DNA of 14,567 nt. Origin: Holophagaceae bacterium. Its GTDB lineage: Bacteria; Acidobacteriota; Holophagae; Holophagales; Holophagaceae. This document shows positions 1 to 7,439 of the stretch, in pieces. The stretch is taken from the NCBI GenBank assembly GCA_003158505.1, contig PMJK01000082.1, positions 13,049 to 27,615 on the forward strand, read 5' to 3'. How positions within the stretch are numbered: position 1 is the first letter of the stretch; every line of letters starts with the position of its first letter. The position numbers and the translations under genes were made by a program. Below the pieces are notes generated by a model. It was not told the origin of the DNA, searched no databases, and saw only the letters and a list, made by a program, of their open reading frames with translations.

Positions 1-702
1 CTCGACGTGCCCATCGTCAGCGGCAACGTGAGCCTCTACAACGACACCGAGGGCCAGAGCATCTTCCCCACGCCCATGATCGCCGCCGTGGGCCTAGTGG
101 AGGATTGTGCGGGGCAGGTGGTGGTCGATTCGCCCGATGCCACGGCCCTTTCCAAGGTGGGGAACCGCATCTGTGGATCGGCCTTCCGCGCGGCCCATGA
201 TGGCATCTTCCTGCTGGGCGAGACCCGGGACGAGCTGGGCGGTAGCGAATACCTGAAGCTGCGCACAGGCCGGGTGGAGGGCGCGTGCCCTGAGTTGCGC
301 CTGGACGAGGAATTGCGGCTCCAGGCCTGTGTGCGCGAAGGTGTCCGTCTGGGCCTCATCCGCAGTGCCCACGACACCAGCGAGGGAGGACTCCTGGTGG
401 CGGCGCTGGAAAGTGCGTTCGGCGGAAATCTGGGCTGCCAGCTGATGTTGCACCGCGGCACCCTGCGCCTCGACAGTCTGCTCTTCGGCGAATCCACGGG
501 CCGCATCGTGGTGTCCGTGAGTCCAGAGGGCGAAGGCAGCCTGGCCACCCTCTGCAAGACCCACCGTGTGCCCTTCGCGAAGATCGGGACCACGGGTGGG
601 CTCCGCACCACCCTCGCCGTGGAGGGCCAGCCCCTGTTGGATGCCGAGGCCGCCGAGTTGAAGGAATTGTACAACGGAGCCTTGGAGGCGGCCCTGGCCT
701 GA
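1..702 (+). CDS. purL: Phosphoribosylformylglycinamidine synthase II, C-terminal part (5' truncated by window edge)
   Basis: This is the synthetase subunit of FGAM synthase, which converts FGAR, glutamine and ATP to FGAM in purine synthesis (cytoplasm). The reading frame is open from base 1, so about two thirds of the gene lies outside the window; the visible 233 residues are the C-terminal AIRS-type half. Seen directly: the N-terminal visible segment reads VSGNVSLYND, and the HDTSEGGL motif (bases 370-393) is the conserved HD-x-SEGG of PurL and PurM-type ATP-binding folds. A small PurL (about 740 residues, Bacillus type) needs separate PurS and PurQ partners, and both are encoded in this window at 7440-8374 on the other strand. 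Stop TGA is at 700-702. The next gene starts 57 bases downstream on the same strand. The family call is firm; full length cannot be checked. Confidence 0.96.
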   Translation, partial: LDVPIVSGNVSLYNDTEGQSIFPTPMIAAVGLVEDCAGQVVVDSPDATALSKVGNRICGSAFRAAHDGIFLLGETRDELGGSEYLKLRTGRVEGACPELRLDEELRLQACVREGVRLGLIRSAHDTSEGGLLVAALESAFGGNLGCQLMLHRGTLRLDSLLFGESTGRIVVSVSPEGEGSLATLCKTHRVPFAKIGTTGGLRTTLAVEGQPLLDAEAAELKELYNGALEAALA

Positions 703-759
703 GCCCGGGGAGGGCTTCCTTCGCCATTGAGTCTTCGCATTGGGGAAACGAGGCCACCC

Positions 760-1218
760 ATGTCCACTGCCGAAAGATCACTCCAGCCACCCTTGCTGTT
801 TCTCGGCTGTCTCCTCCTGGGTGTGGGGCTTCGCTACATTCATCCCCTGGGACTGGGGCTGCCGTCGGTTGTAAGACTCAGCTTGGGCGCGCTGCTGTTG
901 TTTCTGGCGGCTCTCCATGGTGGCTGGGGGCTGCTGACCTTCAAGCGCATGGGCACCACGCCTGAGCCCAACGGCGTGGCCTCGGCCCTCCTGACTTCCG
1001 GGCCTTTCCGCTGGACGCGGAACCCGCTCTACCTCGGTCTTGCGATCCTGCTCGCCTGCTTCGGGGTCCTGCTGGATTCCGCCTGGACGCTGTGCCTGAC
1101 CCCGGTACTGGTCCTGCTGCTGGACCAGCTCGTCATCGCCAGGGAGGAAAGGCGCCTGCGCGCCCAGTTCGGGGAGGCATACGAGGGCTATACCCGGCGG
1201 GTTCGCCGCTGGCTATGA
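760..1218 (+). CDS. Small integral membrane methyltransferase of the isoprenylcysteine carboxyl methyltransferase / phospholipid methyltransferase type
   Basis: The 152-residue membrane protein has hydrophobic segments at about residues 11-25, 38-58 and 92-124. Its C-terminal part matches the ICMT/PEMT family: GPFRWTRNPLYLG at 81-93 and an EERRLRAQFGEAYEGY-type segment at 129-144. In the family, these surround the S-adenosylmethionine and substrate binding region of a membrane-embedded methyltransferase. The substrate here (a lipid, quinone-like or isoprenoid molecule) cannot be told from sequence. ATG at 760 was chosen because it opens directly into the first hydrophobic segment; an in-frame TTG at 727, preceded by GGGGAGGG at 707-714, would add 11 residues. 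It follows purL by 57 bases and could be co-transcribed, though no functional link to purine synthesis is evident. Confidence 0.85.
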   Translation: MSTAERSLQPPLLFLGCLLLGVGLRYIHPLGLGLPSVVRLSLGALLLFLAALHGGWGLLTFKRMGTTPEPNGVASALLTSGPFRWTRNPLYLGLAILLACFGVLLDSAWTLCLTPVLVLLLDQLVIAREERRLRAQFGEAYEGYTRRVRRWL

Positions 1219-1268
1219 CTCGCCACCAGTGGCTTCCCTGATGGACAGCGGAGGCCTGCTGGCCGGGC

Positions 1269-1457
1269 TCAGATCCCCATGGGCACCGGGACCTTCAGTT
1301 TCTCCAGGAGCTTGCGCATCAAGGCCTCGTCGGATTTGAGTGCCGCCTTGAATTGTGCGCGGTCCGTGTGATGGATCTCCCGCCGGATGTCCTCGAGGTA
1401 GCGCTCCAGGATGCCCGTCAGCAGTCCCGTTTCCTTGGTATCCAGGTAGAGATCCAT
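1269..1457 (-). CDS. Small helical conserved-type hypothetical protein (62 aa)
   Basis: The product is a soluble, charged and probably all-helical 62-residue protein with no signal peptide or membrane segment. The pattern LERYLEDIRREIHHTDR followed by a second amphipathic helix (residues about 34-54) resembles small two-helix proteins common in bacteria and usually left as hypothetical. A strong Shine-Dalgarno AGGAGG sits a few bases before the ATG on the minus strand, which makes this a real gene rather than a shadow. The same stretch is open in a long plus-strand frame that continues into the 1853-4036 gene, but that upstream extension has no coding character. It lies 86 bases downstream of another small minus-strand gene and may share its transcript. 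No function can be assigned. Confidence 0.78.
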   Translation of the reverse strand: MDLYLDTKETGLLTGILERYLEDIRREIHHTDRAQFKAALKSDEALMRKLLEKLKVPVPMGI

Positions 1458-1543
1458 GGTGTCCTCCTAAGCACCCCCGGCCATCGGCCCAAGGGGGGGC
1501 GGGTCAGCGACCAATATCGGTCCGCCTGGAATCCCCCGCCACC

Positions 1544-1732
1544 TCATCCCCTGAGGATCCGCCCTGGCAGCAGGAACAGGCCCCTCACAAGCCCGAAGGT
1601 CCCCTCCACCGCGAAGCCCAGGATGCGGAAGGGCAGGAGCAGGAGCCAAACCAGCGGATAGAGGAGCAGGGCCAGGAGGGCCAGCGGCCAGCAGACCACC
1701 AGCAGGATGAACCAGAGCAGGAACGCGGCCAT
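1544..1732 (-). CDS. Small two-segment membrane protein (62 aa)
   Basis: The protein is strongly hydrophobic: residues about 2-33 run with almost no charge (rich in Leu, Val, Trp and Pro), followed by a basic-flanked segment containing PFRILGFAVEG and a C-terminal LLPGRILRG. This suggests one hairpin of two membrane helices, or a single helix plus an amphipathic surface segment. The start at 1732 is favoured because GGAGG (plus-strand 1738-1742) lies five bases upstream; an ATG at 1744 would give a 66-residue form but has only a weak ribosome site. It resembles small hypothetical inner-membrane proteins; no role is recognised. It is probably co-transcribed with the 1269-1457 gene. Confidence 0.65.
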   Translation of the reverse strand: MAAFLLWFILLVVCWPLALLALLLYPLVWLLLLPFRILGFAVEGTFGLVRGLFLLPGRILRG

Positions 1733-1737
1733 GGAAG

Positions 1738-1742
1738 CCTCC
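1738..1742 (-). promoter_or_regulatory. Shine-Dalgarno deciding the start of the small membrane protein
   Basis: GGAGG on the minus strand lies five bases before the ATG at 1730-1732 and overlaps the alternative upstream ATG (1742-1744). It argues for the shorter 62-residue product. This is read directly from sequence; the start choice is inference. Confidence 0.55.
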
Positions 1743-1841
1743 ATGGGACCATCTTTGGGCCCGTGGAATCACTGAAACAGCTGGAATCGGTGAATCGCCA
1801 GTCTCTTCCGGTGAATGGCCGCTGGCTATCATGGGCCATCC

Positions 1842-1847
1842 AGGAGG
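1842..1847 (+). promoter_or_regulatory. Shine-Dalgarno deciding a GTG start
   Basis: A perfect AGGAGG is five bases before GTG at 1853. The open frame extends about 500 bases further upstream, but that part overlaps two minus-strand genes and is rich in Gln, Glu and Pro with no domain. This ribosome site and the hydrophobic stretch right after the GTG fix the true start. Confidence 0.8.
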
Positions 1848-1852
1848 CAGAC

Positions 1853-4036
1853 GTGCAGGTCAGGTGGGTGGGCTCCTTGGCATTGGTTGCGCTGGCCGGA
1901 TTGTCCTGGATGGTTCAACCTCGTTTGGATGCCTGTGGTCCTGGCTTTGCTGAAGCAGTTTTTCAGGACACTCATCAACCAGATACCACCTGGTCGGAGG
2001 CCGTGCGAGGCAAGGTGGGAATCCTGCGCCCGGGTCTTCCGATGGACCATCTGGTCATCGCCTACCGGCACCTGATGGGACTTCCAGTGGATGTTGATGC
2101 ATGGGATCCCAAACCGATCGAAGCTCTGTCGAAGGATCCGGAACCATACCGGTCGATGGAAAAGCGGTGGCAAGCAGCCGTTTCAAAGGCTCTTGGAAGC
2201 GTGGGAGCCAAGCCCCTGGACACCACCCGTAACACAGGCACCTTCCAATGGTTCTCCAATGTCAGCGACCACGCCATCCATATGGCCCTGGCCACATGGA
2301 AGGATCGGTGCATGGCCTACGGCGAGAAAGATCCAATGGTTCTTGCCTGGCTGAAGGCCCAGGATCAAGTGTTTCGCAGTACGCCCAAAGAACCCGGAAT
2401 CCCTGAGCCTGTCGCTTCCCCTGAATGGCTGAGCAAGGATCGTGATTACCAGCGTGCAGCTGCACTTTTCTATTCAGATCGTTGGGCAGATGCTCGCGCC
2501 GGTTTCCTGGCCATCTCTAAGGATGCCCATTCTCCCTGGCGAGCCTGGGGGGGGTTCCTAGTGGCGAGATGTTGGATTCGCGAAGCCAGCCTGGGTCCTG
2601 ATGCCGAAGCTCGTTCCAGGTTGACTTCAGCACGAACACACCTCGAATCTCTGCTCAAGGACCCGGCTTTTTCTTCTGTACACGAGGTGGCGAGGGACTA
2701 TCTGGAATTCGTGCGATACCGCTTGGAGCCCGAATTGTTGCATGCGGAAGCGCTCGAAGGCCTTGCCGGGGAACGCTCGAAGCCAGGTTGGCTGGAACAG
2801 TTGAAACAGTCGGCCAGGCGTATCGAACCTGCCGCAGTCCCTGCAGGCACTATCCTGCTCTCGGCGTCGGCGAAGGATCTGCGGGAGTGGCTGGAGGTCA
2901 TGCGGTCCAGTCGGCCTTCAGAAGAACGGGTTACGGCACGTTGGCGGTCGGCACCCAGTTTGCCTTGGCTTGTGGCGGGCCTGGCGGTGCTCCCCGCCGA
3001 CCATGGCCTGCGTCCAGAACTCGATGCGATGGCCGCACAGGTGCCACGGACCCATCCCGCATGGATCTCTCTTCACTGGCATCAGATCCGCTCGGGCGTC
3101 GAAGCCGCAGCACCTCATGAGGTTCCCTTCCATGTCCAGTCCGCCATGAAAGAACCTTGGCCGGCCTGGGCTGAGAATGTCCTCCGTGCCCAGGGTCGGG
3201 CCCACGCACGGACGCTCGAAGAGTGGGCCACATGGGCGGGTTCGAAGGTGGCTGGCGTGAAGGACAGCTACTCGCCCCCCGCAAGCCTAGGGGAACTCCC
3301 CGAAGGAACGGCCAAGCGATATGGGCAGGATCCGCAGTTGCTCGAACCCGAGGCCGCCAGGTCTTTGAACGCCCATTTTCCGCTGAAGAATTGGGTGGCC
3401 CTGGCAGAGGCAGGGGGCTTGTCCTCGCCCCTGAGGCAAGATGTGGCCCATACGGCCTGGGTCAGAGCCATCCTGCTCCAGGACTGGGATGCCGAGCGGC
3501 GCCTTCGAATTCACCTCGATCACTCCATGAAACAATTGATTCCTAATGATTTAGCAACGCTCGCTCCCGAAATTCGGGAATTCCGCCTCGTGCAGATCCT
3601 CATGGCGAATCCCGGTTTGTCTCCCCTCGTCGCGGAGGGGTTGGGTCGTTCCAACTATGGATGGGTTCCACTGACTGAGACTGTGAATTTCGGAACGAAC
3701 TGGTGGTGCCTGCCTTCCCCGAAAGAAGGCTCTCCAAAACCGGTCGTGCCATTCTTCGTGACGCGTGAGGACCTTGGTAACTCCGAGGCCGAATGGGGCA
3801 GGCTCCGGAAGTTCTCCTCGGCTCGTCACTGGTTCGGAAGGACTGTCCTTGCCTACGCCGAGACCCATCCACTTGATCCATCCGTGCCCCAGTCATTGCA
3901 TCGGTTCGTGCGTATCACACGCAACGCTGAATGCGCGGACAAGGGTCTATCCTCGCTCAGCAGACAGGCCTTCCGCATTCTTCACCACCAATACCCGAAC
4001 AGTGCATGGACAAAGAGAACGCCGGTGTACTACTGA
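1853..4036 (+). CDS. Large exported protein of unknown function, helical-repeat-like, partner of the DUF3142-type lipoprotein
   Basis: The product has 727 residues from a GTG start with perfect AGGAGG. Residues 1-22 are a basic-then-hydrophobic export signal (MQVRWVGSLALVALAGLSWM). It is followed by DACGPGF (26-32), the type of CGP motif that often opens the mature part of large uncharacterised exported proteins. The rest is Trp-, Ala- and Leu-rich and mostly helical in look, suggesting a TPR-like solenoid with pairs such as YQRAAALFYSDRWADARAGF. The C-terminus (SRQAFRILHHQYPNSAWTKRTPVYY) has the helix-turn pattern seen at the end of tetratricopeptide-type proteins. There are no catalytic motifs I can name. 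It overlaps the next gene by 31 bases, which implies coupled expression and a joint role at the envelope or in the periplasm. Base composition is less GC-rich than in flanking housekeeping genes. A G8 run lies at 2547-2554. Confidence 0.82.
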   Translation: MQVRWVGSLALVALAGLSWMVQPRLDACGPGFAEAVFQDTHQPDTTWSEAVRGKVGILRPGLPMDHLVIAYRHLMGLPVDVDAWDPKPIEALSKDPEPYRSMEKRWQAAVSKALGSVGAKPLDTTRNTGTFQWFSNVSDHAIHMALATWKDRCMAYGEKDPMVLAWLKAQDQVFRSTPKEPGIPEPVASPEWLSKDRDYQRAAALFYSDRWADARAGFLAISKDAHSPWRAWGGFLVARCWIREASLGPDAEARSRLTSARTHLESLLKDPAFSSVHEVARDYLEFVRYRLEPELLHAEALEGLAGERSKPGWLEQLKQSARRIEPAAVPAGTILLSASAKDLREWLEVMRSSRPSEERVTARWRSAPSLPWLVAGLAVLPADHGLRPELDAMAAQVPRTHPAWISLHWHQIRSGVEAAAPHEVPFHVQSAMKEPWPAWAENVLRAQGRAHARTLEEWATWAGSKVAGVKDSYSPPASLGELPEGTAKRYGQDPQLLEPEAARSLNAHFPLKNWVALAEAGGLSSPLRQDVAHTAWVRAILLQDWDAERRLRIHLDHSMKQLIPNDLATLAPEIREFRLVQILMANPGLSPLVAEGLGRSNYGWVPLTETVNFGTNWWCLPSPKEGSPKPVVPFFVTREDLGNSEAEWGRLRKFSSARHWFGRTVLAYAETHPLDPSVPQSLHRFVRITRNAECADKGLSSLSRQAFRILHHQYPNSAWTKRTPVYY

Positions 4037-4767
4037 GCCGCCAAGGCGTTATTCCTTGGCTGCTGATTGTGGGTCTTCTCGCTTGTCACCGAGAGCCCCC
4101 GAGGATGCGTGTGTTCCCTTCCAGAATGCTTTGGGCCTGGGAAAGCCCACAGGATCTGCGCTTCCTGAAACAGGGTGAGGGCGTGGCTTTCCTATCAGGT
4201 GAAATTCACTTGGAGGGCGAGGTGGCGCGCTGGCAGCCCCGGCGGAATCCATTGCGAATGAATCCATCAACGCCCCTCATGGCGGTGATCCGGGTGGAGA
4301 CTCATGCGGCGATTCTGAACGATCAGCAGGGGCGGGATCTAATTCAGCGATCATTGCAATGTCTCTCTCTGCCCGGCGTCATGGGCCTTCAGATTGATTT
4401 CGACGCAACTCAGCACGAACGCGCCTGGTACGCCCGGGTCCTTCGCGATCTGCGGGCGGCTCTGCCTGATCACATACCACTCTCGATCACTGCCCTGGGC
4501 TCCTGGTGCTGGGATGATCCATGGATTGCCAATCTGCCCGTGGATGAAGCAGTGCCGATGCTGTTCCGCATGTCCGCGAATGAACAGGTTATTCGCCGTC
4601 GACTTTCCCAGAGGAGGGACGTCAAGGTGCAGCTTGCCCGCCATTGTTGGGGTGTGAGTACAGATGAACCACTGCCGAAGTTGAGGGGCGGTCGAAGGAT
4701 CTATGTGTTTCATCCTGGCCCATGGACCGAGGCCGCCTGGTCCAGAATCCGAGGGAGTTTCCCCTGA
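4006..4767 (+). CDS. DUF3142-type lipoprotein
   Basis: The 253-residue product starts at the ATG within the end of the preceding gene. Residues 14-27 form a lipoprotein signal ending in LLAC, with Cys27 as the predicted lipidated residue, so it should be membrane-anchored in the periplasm or outer membrane. The body matches what I know of DUF3142: QIDFDAT at 129-135, SITALGSWC at 160-168 and DEAVPMLFRM at 180-189, followed by the HPGPW segment near 236-240. The alternation of strands and acidic residues suggests a TIM-barrel glycoside-hydrolase-like fold, but no activity is established for the family to my knowledge. No clear Shine-Dalgarno precedes the start, which fits translational coupling through the 31-base overlap. 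The amidase gene follows after 37 bases. The DUF3142 assignment is from remembered motifs. Confidence 0.83.
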   Translation: MDKENAGVLLSRQGVIPWLLIVGLLACHREPPRMRVFPSRMLWAWESPQDLRFLKQGEGVAFLSGEIHLEGEVARWQPRRNPLRMNPSTPLMAVIRVETHAAILNDQQGRDLIQRSLQCLSLPGVMGLQIDFDATQHERAWYARVLRDLRAALPDHIPLSITALGSWCWDDPWIANLPVDEAVPMLFRMSANEQVIRRRLSQRRDVKVQLARHCWGVSTDEPLPKLRGGRRIYVFHPGPWTEAAWSRIRGSFP

Positions 4768-4804
4768 ACCCCTTGATATGCTTGGGGAAGTCTCCGAGGC
4801 GATC

Positions 4805-6409
4805 ATGAGCGATGAAAAGGTACCCCACTCCGTCGACCGCCGAGCCTTCCTGGTGGCGGGTTTGGCTGCGGGCGCGGGGACGCTCATGGGAGGCGATCTA
4901 AGGACCGCTGCGGCAGCCAAAGGGCCAGTGCTGCAGGAAGCCACGGTGGACGGACTCCAGGCGGGCATGGCCGCGGGCTGGTGGACGGCGGCAGACCTGG
5001 TGCGGGGCTACCGGGCCCGCATCCGGGCCCTGGACCAGGGGGGGCCGAAGCTGGATTCGGTCATCGAACTGAATCCGGAGGCCCTGGCCATCGCCAGGGT
5101 CCTGGACGCCGAATGGAAGGCGGGGAAAGTGCGCGGACCCCTCCACGGCATTCCGGTCCTCATCAAGGACAACATCGACACCGCCGATGCCATGAGGACC
5201 ACGGCGGGATCCCTGGCCCTGTCCACCGCACCGGTCCCGATGGAGGACGCCTTCCTCGTGAAGAGGCTGCGGGAGGCGGGCGCGTTGATCCTGGGGAAAA
5301 CGAACCTCAGCGAGTGGGCGAACCTGCGGTCCACTCACAGCAGCAGTGGCTGGAGCGGTCGGGGCGGACAGACGCGGAATCCCTATGCCCTGGACCGCAG
5401 CCCCAGTGGTTCCAGTTCCGGCTCCGGTGCGGCGGTCGCGGCAAGCCTCTGTGCCGTGGCCGTGGGCACGGAGACGGATGGCTCGGTGGTGAGCCCCGCC
5501 AACGCGAACGGCCTGGTGGGGTTGAAACCCACCGTGGGATTGGTCAGCCGCAGCGGCATCATCCCCATTGCCCACACTCAGGACACGGCCGGGCCGATGA
5601 CGCGCACCGTACGCGACGCGGCGATCCTGTTGGGTGTCCTGGCGGGCAGCGATCCCAAGGATGCCGCCACCCGCGAGGCGGATGCACGGCGGGAGGCGGA
5701 CTACACGCGCTTCCTGGTGAAGGATGGACTGAAGGACGTCCGCCTCGGCCTGGTGAAGAACCTGGTCGGAACACATGCCCATGTGGATGCGGTGATCCTG
5801 CCGGCCGTCGAGGTGCTGAAGGCCCTGGGCGCCACGCTGGTGGAGGTGGAATTGAAGTCCACCAGCTACGATGATGCAGAATTCGAGGTGCTGCTCTATG
5901 AGTTCAAGACGGACCTGAACGCCTATCTGGCGGGAAGGGGTGGGCCTGTCCGGGATCTGGCCGGGCTGATGGCCTTCAATGAGCGCCACCATGGGGAGGA
6001 AATGCCTTTCTTCGGTCAGGAGTTGCTGCAACAGGCCCAGGCCAAGGGCGCGCTTTCCGATGCGGCCTATGTGAAGGCGCTGGAGACTTGTGCCCAGGCC
6101 CGGCGGGACATCACAGGATTGCTGGAGAAGCATCAGTTGCAGGCCCTCGTGGGGCCCACCGGCGGACCCGCCTGGCTCATCGACCATGTCAACGGCGACA
6201 GTTCCGGCCCCAGTTTCTCCAGTCCCGCCGCGGTGGCTGGCTGCCCACACATCACGGTACCGGCTGGCCTAGTCTTCGGGCTGCCCGTGGGGCTGTCCTT
6301 CGTGGGGAGCCCCTGGCAGGAGGGCGGGCTGCTGAAGCTGGCCTACGCCTTCGAGCAGGCCACCCTGTCGCGTCGCGTACCCCAGTTTGCCCCTACCGCT
6401 GTCACCTAA
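4805..6409 (+). CDS. Tat-exported amidase-signature enzyme, peptide-amidase-like
   Basis: This 534-residue amidase-signature hydrolase carries a twin-arginine signal: DRRAFLV with Arg12-Arg13, a hydrophobic stretch to about residue 30 and an Ala-rich cleavage zone at 35-38. It should be exported folded to the periplasm. The catalytic triad is intact: Lys121 (LIKDNID), cis-Ser203 in the Ser/Gly-rich loop (SPSGSSSGSG) and nucleophile Ser227 in GTETDGSVVSPA, with the usual 24-residue spacing between the serines. The motifs IELNPEAL, LGKTNLSEWANLR, GLVGLKPTVGLVSR and QDTAGPMTR closely resemble the peptide amidase (Pam) group, which removes C-terminal amides from peptides, rather than GatA; the substrate is inferred. 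ATG 4805 was chosen because it gives a clean Tat signal and has GAGG five bases upstream; an in-frame ATG at 4778 is the alternative. It is the last gene of the plus-strand unit and ends 14 bases before a strong terminator. Confidence 0.93.
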   Translation: MSDEKVPHSVDRRAFLVAGLAAGAGTLMGGDLRTAAAAKGPVLQEATVDGLQAGMAAGWWTAADLVRGYRARIRALDQGGPKLDSVIELNPEALAIARVLDAEWKAGKVRGPLHGIPVLIKDNIDTADAMRTTAGSLALSTAPVPMEDAFLVKRLREAGALILGKTNLSEWANLRSTHSSSGWSGRGGQTRNPYALDRSPSGSSSGSGAAVAASLCAVAVGTETDGSVVSPANANGLVGLKPTVGLVSRSGIIPIAHTQDTAGPMTRTVRDAAILLGVLAGSDPKDAATREADARREADYTRFLVKDGLKDVRLGLVKNLVGTHAHVDAVILPAVEVLKALGATLVEVELKSTSYDDAEFEVLLYEFKTDLNAYLAGRGGPVRDLAGLMAFNERHHGEEMPFFGQELLQQAQAKGALSDAAYVKALETCAQARRDITGLLEKHQLQALVGPTGGPAWLIDHVNGDSSGPSFSSPAAVAGCPHITVPAGLVFGLPVGLSFVGSPWQEGGLLKLAYAFEQATLSRRVPQFAPTAVT

Positions 6410-6423
6410 AGGCTTTTCTCTAC

Positions 6424-6463
6424 CTCCAGAAAACGGGCGCCAGCAGGCGCCCGTTTTCTGGAG
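6424..6463. terminator. Bidirectional Rho-independent terminator
   Basis: This is a perfect 18-base inverted repeat (6424-6441 and 6446-6463) with a four-base loop. The GC core (CGGGCGCC / GGCGCCCG) is bounded by AAAA on one side and TTTT on the other, so on either strand the core is followed by a T run. It sits between the convergent amidase and AraC-type genes and should stop both transcripts. Confidence 0.92.
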
Positions 6464-6475
6464 CAAGGGCTTCCC

Positions 6476-7333
6476 CTATTTTTTAGGGAACTGCCGCTCA
6501 TAGGCTTCCTGGGCGTATTCGCTGGGAGGCACGGCGAAGCGGCGCTTGAAGGCGCGGGTGAAGGCGCTGGCATCATAGAAGCCGAGGATCTTGGCCACGT
6601 CGCTGGGCCGCTCGCCATTGGCCAGGAGGGTAACGGCGCGCTGCAGACGCCGTTCGATGAGGTACTGGTGCGGTGTGGTGCTGGTGGCCTCCCGGAAGAG
6701 GCGGATGAAGTGGTCCGGCGTGCAGCGGGCCATGGTGGCCAGTTCGGGCACGCTGTTCTTGGCGCCCAAGTGCACTTCCATGTGATCCAGCACCAGTTGC
6801 AGGGTTGAGCGGTTCAGGCGGTAGGGGAAGCGACCCCGGTCCTCCTTTTCGGTCAGACGGGACAACTCCGCGCCCAGGAGGATGAGGAACAGCTCGCGGG
6901 TCATGAGCTGGACGCCGTCCGGATTGGCCAATTCCTGGGTGAAGATGCTGAACAGCTGCTTCAGGCTGAGGCTGCGCAGCACGGCGAAACTGGATTCCTG
7001 CCACTTGCGGGGGGGGTGCTGAAGGGCGGACAGCAACGGCTCGGGGAAAGGGCCTTCCATGAACAGGGCCGTGAAGCCGAAGGGCGTATTGACGTGATGG
7101 CGCTTCAGCGTGTGCCCGAATCCCGGCAACAGCAGGGCCAGGTCACCAGAGCGGATGACGCCTTCCTCACGATCCTCGCCCGTGCAGACCCGCACGGCGT
7201 GGGTTGGCTGAAGCAGGGTCCACGCGTCCCGGGCCGGAAGGATCTTCGTCGGTACGGGGTCGCGCTTGAGCACAGCCAAGCGGAGTGGTCCGCTGGTATA
7301 GGTAAGGAGATTTTTGGTTTCAGGATCGCTCAT
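6476..7333 (-). CDS. AraC-family transcriptional regulator
   Basis: The 285-residue product has an N-terminal cupin-like sensing half (residues about 15-95, including RSGDLALLLPGFGH at 61-74), a helical linker (110-165) and a C-terminal AraC/XylS DNA-binding domain (about 175-275). Two helix-turn-helix units are visible: SVPELATMARCTPDHFIRLFRE near 194-215 and DVAKILGFYDASAFTRAFKRRF near 245-266, ending in the family signature VPPSEYA. The overall shape is that of one-component regulators that bind a small ligand; the ligand is unknown. No strong Shine-Dalgarno is seen. It converges on the amidase gene across a shared terminator and is downstream of purQ on the same strand, with its own likely promoter at 7390-7418. 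Targets cannot be deduced. A G8 run on the plus strand lies inside it at 7009-7016. Confidence 0.92.
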   Translation of the reverse strand: MSDPETKNLLTYTSGPLRLAVLKRDPVPTKILPARDAWTLLQPTHAVRVCTGEDREEGVIRSGDLALLLPGFGHTLKRHHVNTPFGFTALFMEGPFPEPLLSALQHPPRKWQESSFAVLRSLSLKQLFSIFTQELANPDGVQLMTRELFLILLGAELSRLTEKEDRGRFPYRLNRSTLQLVLDHMEVHLGAKNSVPELATMARCTPDHFIRLFREATSTTPHQYLIERRLQRAVTLLANGERPSDVAKILGFYDASAFTRAFKRRFAVPPSEYAQEAYERQFPKK

Positions 7334-7352
7334 GGCCCAGGAATAAAAAGAG

Positions 7353-7368
7353 ATGCCTACCGAGGCAT
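7353..7368 (-). terminator. Weak hairpin with T run between purQ and the AraC-type gene (terminator or leader/operator element)
   Basis: On the minus strand ATGCCT-CGGT-AGGCAT forms a perfect 6-bp hairpin followed closely by TTTTT, about 70 bases after the purQ stop. It could end the purSQ transcript. It also lies between the predicted promoter and start codon of the AraC-type gene, so it may instead be a leader attenuator or an autoregulatory operator half-site pair. Confidence 0.45.
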
Positions 7369-7389
7369 TGCGGGAAGAATGACAGGAAA

Positions 7390-7418
7390 ATTATCCCAAG
7401 GACATCAAGATTTCACAA
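7390..7418 (-). promoter_or_regulatory. Sigma-70-like promoter for the AraC-type regulator
   Basis: On the minus strand, TTGTGA (plus-strand 7413-7418) and GATAAT (7390-7395) are separated by exactly 17 bases. The start point would be near 7383, giving a leader of about 50 bases before the AraC-type ATG at 7333. It lies in the short AT-richer gap after purQ. Confidence 0.5.
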
Positions 7419-7439
7419 CCTGAGGTATTTTGGCTCCCA

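Noticed and set aside
1219..1268. Possible terminator after the membrane methyltransferase
   Set aside because: Only GCCAC-CA-GTGGC can be paired, with a two-base loop and no T run.
1355..1852. Upstream extension of the frame of the large exported protein
   Set aside because: It overlaps two minus-strand genes with good ribosome sites, is rich in Gln/Glu/Pro without domain features, and an AGGAGG plus signal peptide start the protein at 1853.
3565..3579. Perfect palindrome TCCCGAA-A-TTCGGGA
   Set aside because: It lies inside a coding sequence, has no T run or partner site, and is probably chance.
4981..5874. Second plus-strand open frame of 297 codons inside the amidase gene
   Set aside because: Its product is Gly/Arg/His-rich without motifs; it is an out-of-frame shadow.
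4898..6250. Long 450-codon open frame on the minus strand
   Set aside because: It is antisense to the amidase gene, whose motifs and triad are intact; its His/Gly/Arg-rich product is typical of a shadow frame in GC-rich DNA.
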